From the NCBI GenBank assembly GCA_964243985.1, contig CAXTHJ010000005.1, positions 18,491 to 82,490 on the forward strand: 64,000 bases of DNA. The letters run 5' to 3'. Positions 17,216-27,241 of the stretch are shown piece after piece. The notes beneath the pieces were generated by a model, which saw nothing but the letters and a program-made list of their open reading frames with translations, did no database searches and was not told where the DNA came from. Position 1 is the first letter of the stretch; the number at the start of each line of letters is the position of its first letter. This DNA comes from CAIOYC01 sp964243985 (GTDB taxonomy: Bacteria > Pseudomonadota > Alphaproteobacteria > Caulobacterales > Caulobacteraceae). The translations under genes and the position numbers were made by a program.

Positions 17216-17500
17216 ATGGCGTTTCGTCCGCTCGGCGACCGCGTTCTGGTAAAGCGCGTTGAAGAAGAATCCAAGACCAAGGGCGGGATCATCATCCCCG
17301 ACACCGCCAAGGAAAAGCCTCAGGAAGGCGAAGTTCTTTCCGTGGGCCCCGGCGCCCGCGACGAGCACGGCAAGCGCGTCGACATGGACGTGAAAACCGG
17401 CGACCGCATCCTGTTCGGCAAGTGGTCGGGCACCGAGGTCAAGCTCGAGGGCGAAGACCTGATCATCATGAAGGAAAGCGACATCCTGGGCGTGCTCTAA
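17216..17500 (+). CDS. groES: Co-chaperonin GroES
   Basis: This is the 10 kDa lid of the GroEL/GroES folding chamber, 94 residues, full length. The N-terminal FRPLGDRVLVKRVEEE, the mobile loop with TKGGIIIPDTAKEKPQEGEV and the closing DLIIMKESDILGVL match the family throughout. The ATG is preceded by AAGGGAGAG at a good distance. It is the first gene of the groESL operon, with 71 nt to groEL, and is probably repressed by HrcA through the CIRCE element just upstream. Confidence 0.98.
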   Translation: MAFRPLGDRVLVKRVEEESKTKGGIIIPDTAKEKPQEGEVLSVGPGARDEHGKRVDMDVKTGDRILFGKWSGTEVKLEGEDLIIMKESDILGVL

Positions 17501-17571
17501 GGCTCCAAACCTTAGACCTCAGTTGATCTGCACCTTCCATCCCAATCCTCTGATCGAAAGACAGAAACACA

Positions 17572-19227
<1,656 letters not shown>

Positions 19228-19232
19228 TCGCC

Positions 19233-19276
19233 GGGGTCGGCATAACGACCCCGTCATCCCCGGACTTGTTCCGGGG
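19233..19276. repeat. Two stem-loops downstream of groEL (second resembles a dispersed intergenic palindrome)
   Basis: Two perfect 7-bp stems follow the groEL stop codon. GGGGTCG at 19233-19239 pairs with CGACCCC at 19246-19252. CCCCGGA at 19258-19264 pairs with TCCGGGG at 19270-19276. The second has the look of the short, scattered GC-rich palindromes common between alphaproteobacterial genes. Neither is followed by a T-run, so they are more likely mRNA-stabilising structures or REP-like sequence than terminators. Confidence 0.6.
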
Positions 19277-19296
19277 AGCCATGTCTAAGACTACCG

Positions 19297-19325
19297 AACC
19301 CCCGGTCGAAAGGCCGGGGGTTTTT
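19297..19325 (+). terminator. Rho-independent terminator of groESL
   Basis: A 9-bp stem at 19297-19305 and 19314-19322 (core ACCCCCGG with CCGGGGGT, 8-base loop) runs directly into five T residues at 19321-19325. It lies 70 nt after groEL, and the next gene is on the opposite strand, so it also protects the convergent gene from read-through. Confidence 0.88.
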
Positions 19326-19427
19326 GGTTTAAGCTCCACCACAGCGGCGAAACTCAGGTCCTCATGCAGTGCTTTCGGCGTCGCGACGGCCCTGGCCGCC
19401 TATCGCCCAAATGCGGACAGCGTCAAA

Positions 19428-20327
19428 CTACTGCGAACCGCCGACTGCAATGTGGGATGCGATATCCAGCGCTTTGGGCGTGGGGCGGCCGTTGTCATCC
19501 ACCATGCCCGGCTTCGCCAACCAGACGACGACGCCTTGAACGCCCCCGCCCACGGCGTCGCCCATACCCGGCAGCCCGTTAAGCCGGCCCCAGTCGCGCG
19601 GATTTTCAGAGGACCACACCTGCTGCCTGCGCTCACCTGACGCCAGACGGACCAGCGCGTTCCAGTTCCCGCTGTTCGCCGTATTATCCTGATTGGCGTT
19701 GTGCGAACTGACGATGTCGAACAGGGATGCCGTGCCGTCGTTTTGAGCGAGCGCCTGTAGTGTATTTTGAAGATGAATTTTATCCGGGCCGATCAGTTCT
19801 ATATTCGGGCTGATGAGCGGGCGAAGCTTGAGCACGATCTCCCTTATCCTCTGATTATCAAATCCGGACTCGTTGAAAGGAGAGAGAAATTGCGGCTTGT
19901 AATAGTTCGCGTAGTCCGCAAGCCAATGGACGTATTGATCGTTGCTCCACCCTGCAAATTGCCCGCCTCCCACAGATAGGGGACTGGCATAGATCACTAA
20001 TCCGATGGCGCGAGCGTAAAGGACGACGTTTTTGTAGGTCGCCGAGTATTGAGCGGGGACCTCGGCCGGAAAAATCGGCAGTCGTATGCCGTTGAAACGC
20101 GCGTTATTCTTTAGTCCTCTAAGCACGCTTTTGTAATTTGCGTCGGTCAGCGCCGTTTGCTCAGAGTAAAACTGCCTCTGCTCGGGAAACGACGCTTTCA
20201 GATCCGCGATGTACCACTTCAAAGCGCCCCGGTAGCCTGCGGCAGGATGAGCGACTTGAGCGCTGGCGGAGGCGCCAAAAACAACAGCGGAACACATCGA
20301 AATCGCTAGAAAAAATCGCGCGGACAT
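19428..20327 (-). CDS. Secreted clan GH-A glycoside hydrolase-like protein
   Basis: This 299-residue protein has a clear Sec signal peptide (hydrophobic to about residue 20, cleavage near ASA-Q). The mature part reads as a (beta/alpha)8 barrel: strands NGIRLPIFP, LVIYASPLS, FLSPFNES, IELIGPDK, FDIVSSHN, QQVWSSEN and GVVVWLAKPG follow in order. Glu153 in PFNE fits the acid/base after Asn on strand 4, and Glu241 in WSSE fits the nucleophile on strand 7, as in GH30-like and related clan GH-A enzymes. Family and substrate are not resolved. Codon use is more AT-rich than its neighbours, which fits acquisition from elsewhere. It is monocistronic and converges on groESL. Confidence 0.7.
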   Translation of the reverse strand: MSARFFLAISMCSAVVFGASASAQVAHPAAGYRGALKWYIADLKASFPEQRQFYSEQTALTDANYKSVLRGLKNNARFNGIRLPIFPAEVPAQYSATYKNVVLYARAIGLVIYASPLSVGGGQFAGWSNDQYVHWLADYANYYKPQFLSPFNESGFDNQRIREIVLKLRPLISPNIELIGPDKIHLQNTLQALAQNDGTASLFDIVSSHNANQDNTANSGNWNALVRLASGERRQQVWSSENPRDWGRLNGLPGMGDAVGGGVQGVVVWLAKPGMVDDNGRPTPKALDIASHIAVGGSQ

Positions 20328-20614
20328 CCATATCCCCAGTTTTTAAGACCCCCGCGAACACAGTCGCATAGATGGATTTTAAGTCAATCGGTGACGATTA
20401 CTCTGGAAAAACTGCCACGTTATCTATAAGCCGAACGAAGTATTTGGCGGCGCGCTATTCTGTAACATAGCACTCCAACTTTGCGTGCGAACGCTGAGAA
20501 GGCGAACCTGTATCTGAACTCTTGCTCCCCTTAGGGACGCAGCGGTCAACGGCGATCCTCATCTCCGGTAGATCGACAAGCATTCGGCTGTGGACGCCGG
20601 CGCGGTTCGGGGCG

Positions 20615-21322
20615 CTAGCCGGCCGGCGCGATCTTGAGGTAGGCGGCAAGCGAACCGGCGATCAGTTTGACGGCGGCGGGGGTCTGGTAAGCGCTCTTGC
20701 CCGGCCCGAACTCAGCCTTGGTGATGCCGGCGTTGGCGTCAATGACCCCCGCACCGTGCGCCGCGCCAGCGCTTCGGGTGAGGTTGCGATAAGCCTCTAC
20801 GGCGTCCGAGAGCTTGGACCCCGACACCGGCTCGACCACCAGATAGACCGCGGCGCCCTGCGCCTCAGCCGCCTCGATCATCGCCGTCAGGGTAGCGTCG
20901 AAGTCGCCCGCATCCGTGGCGGCCGCGTCGCCGAAGCCGTAGCAGATCACCAGGAGGTCGCCCACCGGAGCGGTCTTCAGCCGCTCGGCCGCCGCCTCGA
21001 TGGTCTCGCCGAGCATGGACTGATCGACCACCTTCAGGCCCGTCGCGGCGGCCAGCGCATCGGCCAGCTTCACCGTTCTGGCGGGACGGCCTTTGTGGGG
21101 TTCGGACGCGGCGTCGGGCCCTGCGAAATCATCGGAGCGGAGCACGATCACCCCGTTGGCCGGAACCGTGGCTTCGCTGTAATTGCTGAGGTGCGGCCCC
21201 ACATCCGCCGCCAGCCCTGGCCGCACCAACAGCGCGGCGGGCGCCGGCTTATGCACGCATCCCGCCACCAGCAGAAGAAGCGCAGCGGCCGACAGGGCTT
21301 TGCAGATGTTCAGGTGGGCCAT
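20615..21322 (-). CDS. Putative lipoprotein with SGNH-hydrolase-like fold
   Basis: This 235-residue protein starts with a lipoprotein signal peptide ending in the lipobox LVAGC (Cys22), so it is probably anchored in a membrane. The rest has alternating beta and alpha segments, with LLVICYGFGDAAATD and AAVYLVVEPVSGSKLSDAVEAYRNL in positions like the central blocks of SGNH/GDSL hydrolases. The canonical N-terminal GDS and block III Gly-x-Asn-Asp are not intact (YGFGDA replaces it), so catalysis is doubtful. About 290 nt without a gene separates it from the glycosidase-like gene downstream. Assignment is by pattern only. Confidence 0.55.
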   Translation of the reverse strand: MAHLNICKALSAAALLLLVAGCVHKPAPAALLVRPGLAADVGPHLSNYSEATVPANGVIVLRSDDFAGPDAASEPHKGRPARTVKLADALAAATGLKVVDQSMLGETIEAAAERLKTAPVGDLLVICYGFGDAAATDAGDFDATLTAMIEAAEAQGAAVYLVVEPVSGSKLSDAVEAYRNLTRSAGAAHGAGVIDANAGITKAEFGPGKSAYQTPAAVKLIAGSLAAYLKIAPAG

Positions 21323-21404
21323 GGCCGTTCCTCGCTGGGCGATCCGCTCGTCTACACGGCGGCGTCGCCTGCGTTAAGCGGCGTCGGATTGAAAGGCCGG
21401 CAGG

Positions 21405-21521
21405 CTATTCCGCCGTTTTGCGTTCGCGCCATTGCTGCATCAGCCGGCGGAGCGGGCCGCCGAGGCCGAAGATGGCGAAAGCCGATCCGAAGATGGCGCC
21501 GATCAGGAAATTCGGGGTCAT
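21405..21521 (-). CDS. Small single-pass membrane protein (38 residues)
   Basis: Reading leftward from an ATG at 21521 gives 38 codons and a TAG. A hydrophobic stretch at about residues 4-20 (FLIGAIFGSAFAIFGLGG) is followed by a strongly basic, Gln/Arg-rich tail ending ERKTAE. Codons are high-GC and third-position biased like the neighbouring genes. A GGAG lies about 10 nt upstream of the start. The pattern is that of a positive-inside single-span membrane peptide. No function can be assigned. It is isolated, between the lipoprotein gene and the BBE remnant on the same strand. Confidence 0.5.
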   Translation of the reverse strand: MTPNFLIGAIFGSAFAIFGLGGPLRRLMQQWRERKTAE

Positions 21522-21650
21522 GTTTGCCGCTCCGCACAAGAACGTCCCGGAGGCTATACCGCAACGCAGCGTGCGCCTATGTGACCAGGAGGCGCGGTGA
21601 TTACGGGGCGGATGGAAACGTCACGTTAACCTTCCGGTTTTGCGCCGTTT

Positions 21651-21953
21651 TCAAACCAGTCGGGTGAACCCGTCGGCGCTCCAGCGCTCGCTGCCGATCC
21701 CGTGATGGACAAAGAACAGACCTTCAGGATCGTAGCATTGCTTGATGGCGGCCAGGCGCGTCGCGTTGACGCCCCAATAGGCCGTACGCCAGGCGGCCTC
21801 GAAATAGTCGCTCTCCGAAACGTAGGACGCCGGCGACGGGACGAGACGCTTCAGGGGCGCCACTCGATGGAACGGCATCGCCGCGAAGGCCGATGCCAAG
21901 CCAAGCGCGGCGACCAAAGCGGCGACGGACGCCAGAAGCTGTCTTCGATCCAT
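21651..21953 (-). pseudogene. Remnant of a berberine-bridge-type FAD-linked oxidoreductase (signal peptide joined to C-terminal domain)
   Basis: The 100-residue product starts with a Tat-like signal peptide (DRRQLLAS followed by a hydrophobic Ala/Leu stretch). After about 15 residues it passes straight into a typical C-terminal BBE domain: SYVSESDYFEAAWRTAYWG, IKQCYDPEGLFFVHHGIGSE and the final WSADGF. Family members are about 450-600 residues and carry an FAD-binding domain between these parts, which is absent here. The simplest reading is a large in-frame internal deletion. The ATG at 21953 is chosen because AAGG lies just upstream. Whether the product is still made or folds is unknown. Confidence 0.65.
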
Positions 21954-22035
21954 GCGCCTTCCCCGATCCAACCGCCGCGCGTCAGCCCAAGAGCGCCAGC
22001 GTTTTCAGATCATCGCGCAAACGATTCGGCGCGAC

Positions 22036-23058
22036 CTAAACCGTCACGACCGTCTGCTCTATGGCGCCGAAGATCGAGTGGTGTTTCTTGTCGCGCATTT
22101 CGATCCGCACCTGATCTCCGGCCTTGAGGAAGGGCGTTTTCGGCGCGCCGGTGGTGAGGGTCTCCACGGTGCGGACTTCGGCGATGCAGGAATAGCCGAC
22201 GCCGCCGTCTACGATGGGCTTGCCGGGGCCGCCGTCGGGGCCTTTGTTGGAGACGGTGCCCGAGCCGATGATGGTGCCGGCGCAGAGGCTGCGGGTCTTG
22301 GCGGCGTGGGCGATCAGGACGCCGAAGTCGAAGGTCATGTCGACCCCGGCGTCGGCCATGCCGAACTCGGCGCCATTCAGATAGGTCTCCACCGCGCCAT
22401 GCAGCTTTCCGCCAGCCCAGGCCTCCCCCAGGGCGTCCGGCGTCACGGCCGCAGGTGAGAAGGCGCTGGCGGGCTTGGCCTGGAAGAAGCCGAAGCCCTT
22501 GGCCAACTCGTCCGGGATCAGGTTTCGAAGCGAGACGTCGTTGGCCAGCATGACGAGGCGGATCGCGGCGCGCGCGTCCTCCACCGTCGCGCCTTGCGCC
22601 ACGTCGCCGACGATCACCGCCACCTCGGCCTCCAGATCGCAGCCCCACGCCTCGTCCGCGAGCGGGATCGGATCCCGAGGGCCGAGAAAGCCGTCCGAGC
22701 CGCCCTGGTACATAAGCGGATCGGTCCAGAAGCTTTGCGGCATCTCCGCCCCCCGCGCCTTCCGCACCAGCTCCACGTGGTTCACATAGGCCGACCCATC
22801 CGCCCACTGATAGGCGCGAGGCAGGGGCGAGGCCGCCTCGTGTTCGTGGAAGCGGTCCTGCGGCACGCCGCCGGTCTCAAGGCTCAAGGCTAAGGCGCGG
22901 AGCATGGGCTCGCACCGCGCCCAGTCGTCCAAGGCGGCCTGGAGGGTCGGGGCGATGGCGTCCGCCGGGGCGAACCAGGCGAGGTCATTGGACACCACCA
23001 CAAGAGCGCCGTCGCGGCCCGATGTCAGGCCCGTCTGTTTGAGAGATGCAAGTTTCAT
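22036..23058 (-). CDS. Fumarylacetoacetate hydrolase family protein (probable fumarylacetoacetase)
   Basis: This 340-residue protein belongs to the FAH fold. The C-terminal core has DLEAEVAVIVGD (metal-binding Glu/Asp), MLANDVSLRN, KGFGFFQAKPASAFSP, GTIIGSGTVSNKGPD and FLKAGDQVRIEMRDK. The conserved KGFGFFQAKP segment is typical of bacterial fumarylacetoacetases that cleave fumarylacetoacetate to fumarate and acetoacetate in the last step of tyrosine catabolism. The HPPD gene about 3 kb away on the same strand supports this. Homogentisate dioxygenase and maleylacetoacetate isomerase are not in the window, so the pathway is incomplete here. Confidence 0.85.
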   Translation of the reverse strand: MKLASLKQTGLTSGRDGALVVVSNDLAWFAPADAIAPTLQAALDDWARCEPMLRALALSLETGGVPQDRFHEHEAASPLPRAYQWADGSAYVNHVELVRKARGAEMPQSFWTDPLMYQGGSDGFLGPRDPIPLADEAWGCDLEAEVAVIVGDVAQGATVEDARAAIRLVMLANDVSLRNLIPDELAKGFGFFQAKPASAFSPAAVTPDALGEAWAGGKLHGAVETYLNGAEFGMADAGVDMTFDFGVLIAHAAKTRSLCAGTIIGSGTVSNKGPDGGPGKPIVDGGVGYSCIAEVRTVETLTTGAPKTPFLKAGDQVRIEMRDKKHHSIFGAIEQTVVTV

Positions 23059-23104
23059 AACCCTTTGGTCGCACAGGCGAAGGGCGCAGAAAAGTCGAAA
23101 GGCG

Positions 23105-23908
23105 TCAGAGCTTGGGCGCGGCGGCGGCGGTTGACCGGCGGCGAGGGGCGTCCTCCAGCGGGCGGCGATAGGGATCGCGACCGAGCCGCGCGCCCTTGGC
23201 TTCGCGGATGGAAAGCGCCTCCTGCATGGCTTTCAGCCGCGGTTCCATGGTGTTGACGGTCCACAGTTCGTGCAGCCGCTCCAGGGCGTAGCGCACCGCA
23301 GCCGTCTGCTCGTGAACCGACATGACGTTCTCGTGATCGTGCTTGTCGCGCCCGCCGTCGTGGGGCTCGTGACGGGGGGCTTCGGTCACCGTGACGATCT
23401 GGGCCGGGCCCACCACCTGGACGAATTTGTCCGCCGTGACCGCGCCCTCCTGGCCGGTGGTGGTCACCACCACGGCGCCGTGCCTGGCCTCGGCCTTGGC
23501 GGGATCGTGAGGCTCTTTTTTGGGAAGGCCGTCCTCCGCCTTGCCCTCGATGGCCTTCTCCAGCCTGCCGAGCTGTCCCTTCAGGTCGGATGAGAAGGCC
23601 AGCACCGGCCCGAGATAGAGCTTGATCGTCTCCACCACCTTCTGCCCGGCCGGGATGGTGGCGGGGCCTGTGGCGTAGAGGGCGCGGTCGATGGCTGTGC
23701 GAATCTCCTTGAAGATGATCGCCGGCGCTCGGCGCCCATCGCTGCGCAGGTCGAGCAGGCGCTGGCGATAGAACAGCAGGCCCAGCACCGCCAGCAGCAG
23801 CAGGAAGACCCAAAGGGGTGCCATCCGATAAAGCATCGGTTCGGGGAAGACGCCCCCGGTCCAGTCCACAGGCGGGGGCGTGGTGGGATCGATGTAGTCG
23901 AGACTCAT
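23105..23908 (-). CDS. Hypothetical protein with one membrane segment
   Basis: I do not recognise this 267-residue protein. A single hydrophobic helix lies near residues 30-47 (LWVFLLLLAVLGLLFY) and is followed by a basic, charged region, so the bulk is probably cytoplasmic. Residues 60-115 look helical. The region 120-200 is rich in Lys, Glu, Asp and His (PHDGGRDKHDHEN) and probably disordered. A helical stretch at about 205-245 precedes an Arg-rich C-terminus. Start ATG at 23908. It lies 46 nt upstream of the FAH gene on the same strand and may be co-transcribed with it. Confidence 0.65.
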   Translation of the reverse strand: MSLDYIDPTTPPPVDWTGGVFPEPMLYRMAPLWVFLLLLAVLGLLFYRQRLLDLRSDGRRAPAIIFKEIRTAIDRALYATGPATIPAGQKVVETIKLYLGPVLAFSSDLKGQLGRLEKAIEGKAEDGLPKKEPHDPAKAEARHGAVVVTTTGQEGAVTADKFVQVVGPAQIVTVTEAPRHEPHDGGRDKHDHENVMSVHEQTAAVRYALERLHELWTVNTMEPRLKAMQEALSIREAKGARLGRDPYRRPLEDAPRRRSTAAAAPKL

Positions 23909-24156
23909 TTCTTGCCCCGAGGATACGCCCGCCGAGCATGAAGGCGCGACCTCAAGCCTGCAAGCTCGGAGTTAACCCTGCTGCGCGTAAAGCGCTTGCG
24001 CGTCGCGGGCGAGTTTCCCTTTTCTGCCCGCGCGCAGGGCAGGAGAGAATGTCAGATCATTTGGCCTAGCAGGTCAGAAAGCACGCCTAAAGCGGACGTC
24101 GCGAACGTCTCAGCCGGGTGGAAGGCTGCCATCGGTTGGCCGCGGGCGGCGGCGCC

Positions 24157-25059
24157 TCACCCCTTGATATGGCCGCCACCACCAATCGCAAGGGCTTTTT
24201 GAAGGGGCTGGCGCCCTGCCTGCGCGAGCCAGGATCGGAACGAGAGAAGCTCCGGGTTGAGTTCGCGCATGACGGTCAAGTCCACGTGTTCCGATAGAGG
24301 CCCGTCTTCCAAGCTCTTGGCCATGTACCCAAGGTCCGGGTTGGCGGCCAAAAGCTTCTCAGGGAAAGGCGCATAGGGGATCGGCCGGCCGGCGGCTTCG
24401 CTGAAGGCGGCCTGAAGGTCGCCGCCGGTCACCGTGTCGCTCGCGATCTTCAAGGTCTCCCCCGCGAACCGCGCCTTGTCGGCAAAGATCGCAGTGACGA
24501 ACTTCCCGATATCGGCCACGGCGGTGAGCTGCATGGACTGCTCCGGTTCGATGAAGAAGGTGAAACGCCCTTCGTCCAAACCGAGGCCCGGCCTCACCAG
24601 CATCTCCATGAAGATCATGGGTCGGATGATGGTCGCCGTGATCGGCAGTTCGCGTATGTGTGCCTCGATAAGGGGCTTGGCGTCAAAACGCGCCACACCC
24701 GTCAACGTGTCCCCCACACTGGCGCCGGAGGAGTAGACAAGGTGGGCGATCCCGGCCTCCATGGCCAAGTCCACGATGGCGGTTCCCGCGCGCACCTCCT
24801 CCCCACCGGGCAGGTCGCCCGGCAGCACGATGAAGACGCCGTAGGCGTCCTTCATTGCGGCGCGAATCGAGTCGGGGTCGGTGAACGAGCCCGCTACGAG
24901 GGCGACGCCCGCGTCGCGGAGCGCGGCCGCCTTCGGTCTTTCAAGCTCTCGCACAAGCGCGCGAACGGCCCATTGCGCCTGCAGCAGGGCCTCGACGACC
25001 GAGCCCCCCTGCCGACCGGTTGCGCCGAAAACCAGGACAAGCCGCTCGGCGTTACTCAT
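24157..25059 (-). CDS. NmrA-like NAD(P)-binding protein
   Basis: This 300-residue atypical short-chain dehydrogenase relative has a Rossmann loop LVFGATGRQGGSVVEAL at residues 8-24, a conserved LVYSSG strand near residue 110 and a core typical of NmrA/HSCARG proteins. The catalytic Tyr-x-x-x-Lys of true dehydrogenases is not apparent, which fits a redox-sensing or quinone-related role. It is divergent from a HxlR-family regulator, a pairing seen in several bacteria where the regulator controls the NmrA/QorB-type gene. That regulatory link is inferred from position. Confidence 0.82.
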   Translation of the reverse strand: MSNAERLVLVFGATGRQGGSVVEALLQAQWAVRALVRELERPKAAALRDAGVALVAGSFTDPDSIRAAMKDAYGVFIVLPGDLPGGEEVRAGTAIVDLAMEAGIAHLVYSSGASVGDTLTGVARFDAKPLIEAHIRELPITATIIRPMIFMEMLVRPGLGLDEGRFTFFIEPEQSMQLTAVADIGKFVTAIFADKARFAGETLKIASDTVTGGDLQAAFSEAAGRPIPYAPFPEKLLAANPDLGYMAKSLEDGPLSEHVDLTVMRELNPELLSFRSWLAQAGRQPLQKALAIGGGGHIKG

Positions 25060-25158
25060 GATCCACTCTCGCGCTCAGTAATGGATTGTTCTTATAAGAC
25101 GCTCGCGAGGTGCTGGAAGACGGCACATTCCTCAGCCCAAGGCACAAGGATGATACGC

Positions 25159-25560
25159 ATGGACAAGGCTATCCACAGCGAACCCGATCAGCCGCCGATC
25201 GACGGGCGGCGCTTCGAACCGCTTCCGGGAAACGGGGTGTGCGAACGGCTCGGAGACAAATGGACCGTTCAGGTCATCTACCGCCTTGCGCTCGCCCGGA
25301 ATCATCGTCTTCGCTTTTCGGCGCTCAAGGGCCAAGTCGAAGGCATTACCCAGCGCATGCTGACACTCACGCTCCGCAACCTGGAGCGGGATGGACTGCT
25401 GCTGCGTCATTACTTCCCTGAGGTGCCGCCGCGGGTGGAATATGAGTTGACCGAGATGGGTCTTGGCGTGTTGCGCGCCCTTCAGGACTTGAATTTCTGG
25501 GTCAGAGACCACCTGCCTCGGATAGAGGAACATCGGCGCGTCTACGACGATGCTCAGTAG
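25159..25560 (+). CDS. HxlR-family winged-helix transcriptional regulator
   Basis: This 133-residue DNA-binding protein has the HxlR/DUF24 pattern: CERLGDKWTVQVIYRLA, RFSALKGQVEGITQRMLTLTL, RNLERDGLLLRHYF and PPRVEYELTEMGLGVL, with the conserved N-terminal cysteine in GVCERLG that many thiol- or quinone-sensing members use. The ATG at 25159 is chosen because AAGGA lies 8 nt upstream. An in-frame ATG at 25150 overlaps that site. It is divergent from the NmrA-like gene with 99 nt between the starts, where its operator is expected. Confidence 0.88.
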   Translation: MDKAIHSEPDQPPIDGRRFEPLPGNGVCERLGDKWTVQVIYRLALARNHRLRFSALKGQVEGITQRMLTLTLRNLERDGLLLRHYFPEVPPRVEYELTEMGLGVLRALQDLNFWVRDHLPRIEEHRRVYDDAQ

Positions 25561-25620
25561 TGACCGTCAGGCATCATACGCCCTCAACAGTCCGCAAAGG
25601 GTCGCAAGCCGCCAGGCGCA

Positions 25621-25905
25621 TCACCCCGAAAAGCCGAGCTTCCTGATCAGCCGGCTGACCCGCGCGCCCCGGTCGTAGAGCACCGCGTTTTGGAACACGA
25701 CCACTTCGACCAGGACGTCGCCGCCGGGCTGGTCGGCCCAGACGTAGGTGCGCTCCACCTCAACCGTCCGGCCGGAGGGCGCGAAGCCTTCGTAGGTGTC
25801 GCCCCAGGGCGTGACGTTGGAAAGGGCCAGCCAGCTCAAGGTGCAGGCGCGGGCCAGTTCGTCCTCAGCCATCGCGGCGAGTTCGTCCTGCCGCGTATCC
25901 GTCAT
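25621..25905 (-). CDS. Small hypothetical protein next to HPPD
   Basis: This 94-residue protein is not recognised. It is mixed alpha/beta: a helical N-terminus (DELAAMAEDELARACTLSW), then strands with GRTVEVERTYVW and DVLVEVVVFQN, and a basic C-terminus. No signal peptide or membrane segment. The stop of HPPD upstream lies 2 nt before its start, so it is almost certainly co-transcribed and perhaps co-translated with hppD. No catalytic motif is visible. Confidence 0.65.
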   Translation of the reverse strand: MTDTRQDELAAMAEDELARACTLSWLALSNVTPWGDTYEGFAPSGRTVEVERTYVWADQPGGDVLVEVVVFQNAVLYDRGARVSRLIRKLGFSG

Positions 25906-25907
25906 GC

Positions 25908-26987
25908 TCAGGCGTCGGCTTTCGCCGGCAGCACGCCCCGCCGAACCTGATCCAGCTCCAGGCTCTCGAACAGGGCCTTGAAGTTGCCCTCCCCGAAACC
26001 TTCGTTGCCCTTCCGCTGGATGATCTCAAAGAAGATCGGGCCCACCGTGTTCTCGGTGAAGATCTGCAGCAAGAGCCCCTGTCCCTCGGTGGGCACGCCG
26101 TCGATCAGGATGCGGTCGGCGCGCAGGCGCTGCACGCTCTCGCCGTGCCCCGGCACGCGGGCGTCGATGCCATCGAAGTAGGCGTCGATGGTGTCCTGAA
26201 ACTTCACGCCTCGCTCGCCCATGGTCTCGACGGTATGAAAGATGTCGCCGGTGCCGAGGGCCAGATGCTGGATGCCTTCGCCGTGATAGTCCCGCAGGAA
26301 CTCCTCGATCTGGGAGTGATCGTCCTGGCTCTCGTTCAGGGGAATGCGGATCTTGCCGTCGGGCGAGGTCATGGCCTTGGAGACGAGGCCGGTCTGCTGG
26401 CCCTCGATGTCGAAATAGCGGATTTCGCGGAAGTTGAAGATGCGCTCATAGAAGTCCGCCCACTTCTTCATGTTGCCGCGTTGGACGTTGTGGGTCAGGT
26501 GATCGAGGTAGGTCAGGCCCACCTCGTTGGCCGCCATTTTCTCCGCCGCCCCTTCGATGGGGACGAAGTCCACGTCGTAGATCTCCTGCGCGCCATAGCG
26601 GTCCACCAGATAAAGGTTGGAGCCGCCGATCCCCTCGATGGCCGGGATGTTCAGCTCCATCGGACCGACCGGGCCTTCCACCGGCGTCGCCCCGCGCTCG
26701 ATGGCCAGGGCTAGGGCCTTGGCCGCGTCTTTCACCCGGAAGGCCATGGCGTTGGCCGACGGGCCCCGCTCGGCGCGGAACCTGGCCACCTGGCCGGTGG
26801 GCTCCATGTTGAGGAGGAAGTTGATGTCGCCCTGCTTATACCGAACCACATCCTTGGAGCGGTGGCGGGAGACGGCGGTGAAGCCCATCCGCTCGAATTG
26901 GGCGGCCAGGACGGACGGTTCGGGGTGGGTGAACTCCACGAACTCGAACCCGTCGGTGCCGAGGGGATTGTCGAACAGATCGGCCAT
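25908..26987 (-). CDS. hppD: 4-Hydroxyphenylpyruvate dioxygenase
   Basis: This Fe(II)-dependent dioxygenase converts 4-hydroxyphenylpyruvate to homogentisate, the second step of tyrosine catabolism. Over 359 residues it has two VOC modules. Iron ligands are seen in YLDHLTHNVQRG, GIQHLALGTGDI and the C-terminal GPIFFEIIQRKGNEGFGEGNFKALF. The QRKG-N-GFGEGNF signature is diagnostic. The ATG at 26987 has GAGAGG 7 nt upstream and is preferred over an upstream in-frame codon at 27029. FAH (22036-23058) may complete the route. Confidence 0.96.
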   Translation of the reverse strand: MADLFDNPLGTDGFEFVEFTHPEPSVLAAQFERMGFTAVSRHRSKDVVRYKQGDINFLLNMEPTGQVARFRAERGPSANAMAFRVKDAAKALALAIERGATPVEGPVGPMELNIPAIEGIGGSNLYLVDRYGAQEIYDVDFVPIEGAAEKMAANEVGLTYLDHLTHNVQRGNMKKWADFYERIFNFREIRYFDIEGQQTGLVSKAMTSPDGKIRIPLNESQDDHSQIEEFLRDYHGEGIQHLALGTGDIFHTVETMGERGVKFQDTIDAYFDGIDARVPGHGESVQRLRADRILIDGVPTEGQGLLLQIFTENTVGPIFFEIIQRKGNEGFGEGNFKALFESLELDQVRRGVLPAKADA

Positions 26988-27241
26988 GCTCGGCCCTCTC
27001 GTGCTGAATAGGGAAACGCCTGTTCGCACAGGGCGCGCTTACAGGCTGATTTAGGCCCCGCTCCGCCCCTTGCCAACCGGCGTTCGGTCAAGGGGGCGTG
27101 ATCGGCTTCCTTCCAGCAGAGCAAAGCCGCTCATTTAAGTCGCAACCGTCCCAGGCTGAACGAAGTCGGCCGGATCACGCTTGCGCGTGCTCTGGCGCTC
27201 ATCGAAGGTGGCGATCCAAAGTCAGCCCCGCCGGACATTCA

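Noticed and set aside
24658..25158. Upstream extension of the HxlR regulator frame
   Set aside because: The extra 160 codons are antisense to the NmrA gene and read as noncoding. The ATG at 25159 has a ribosome binding site and family-length product.
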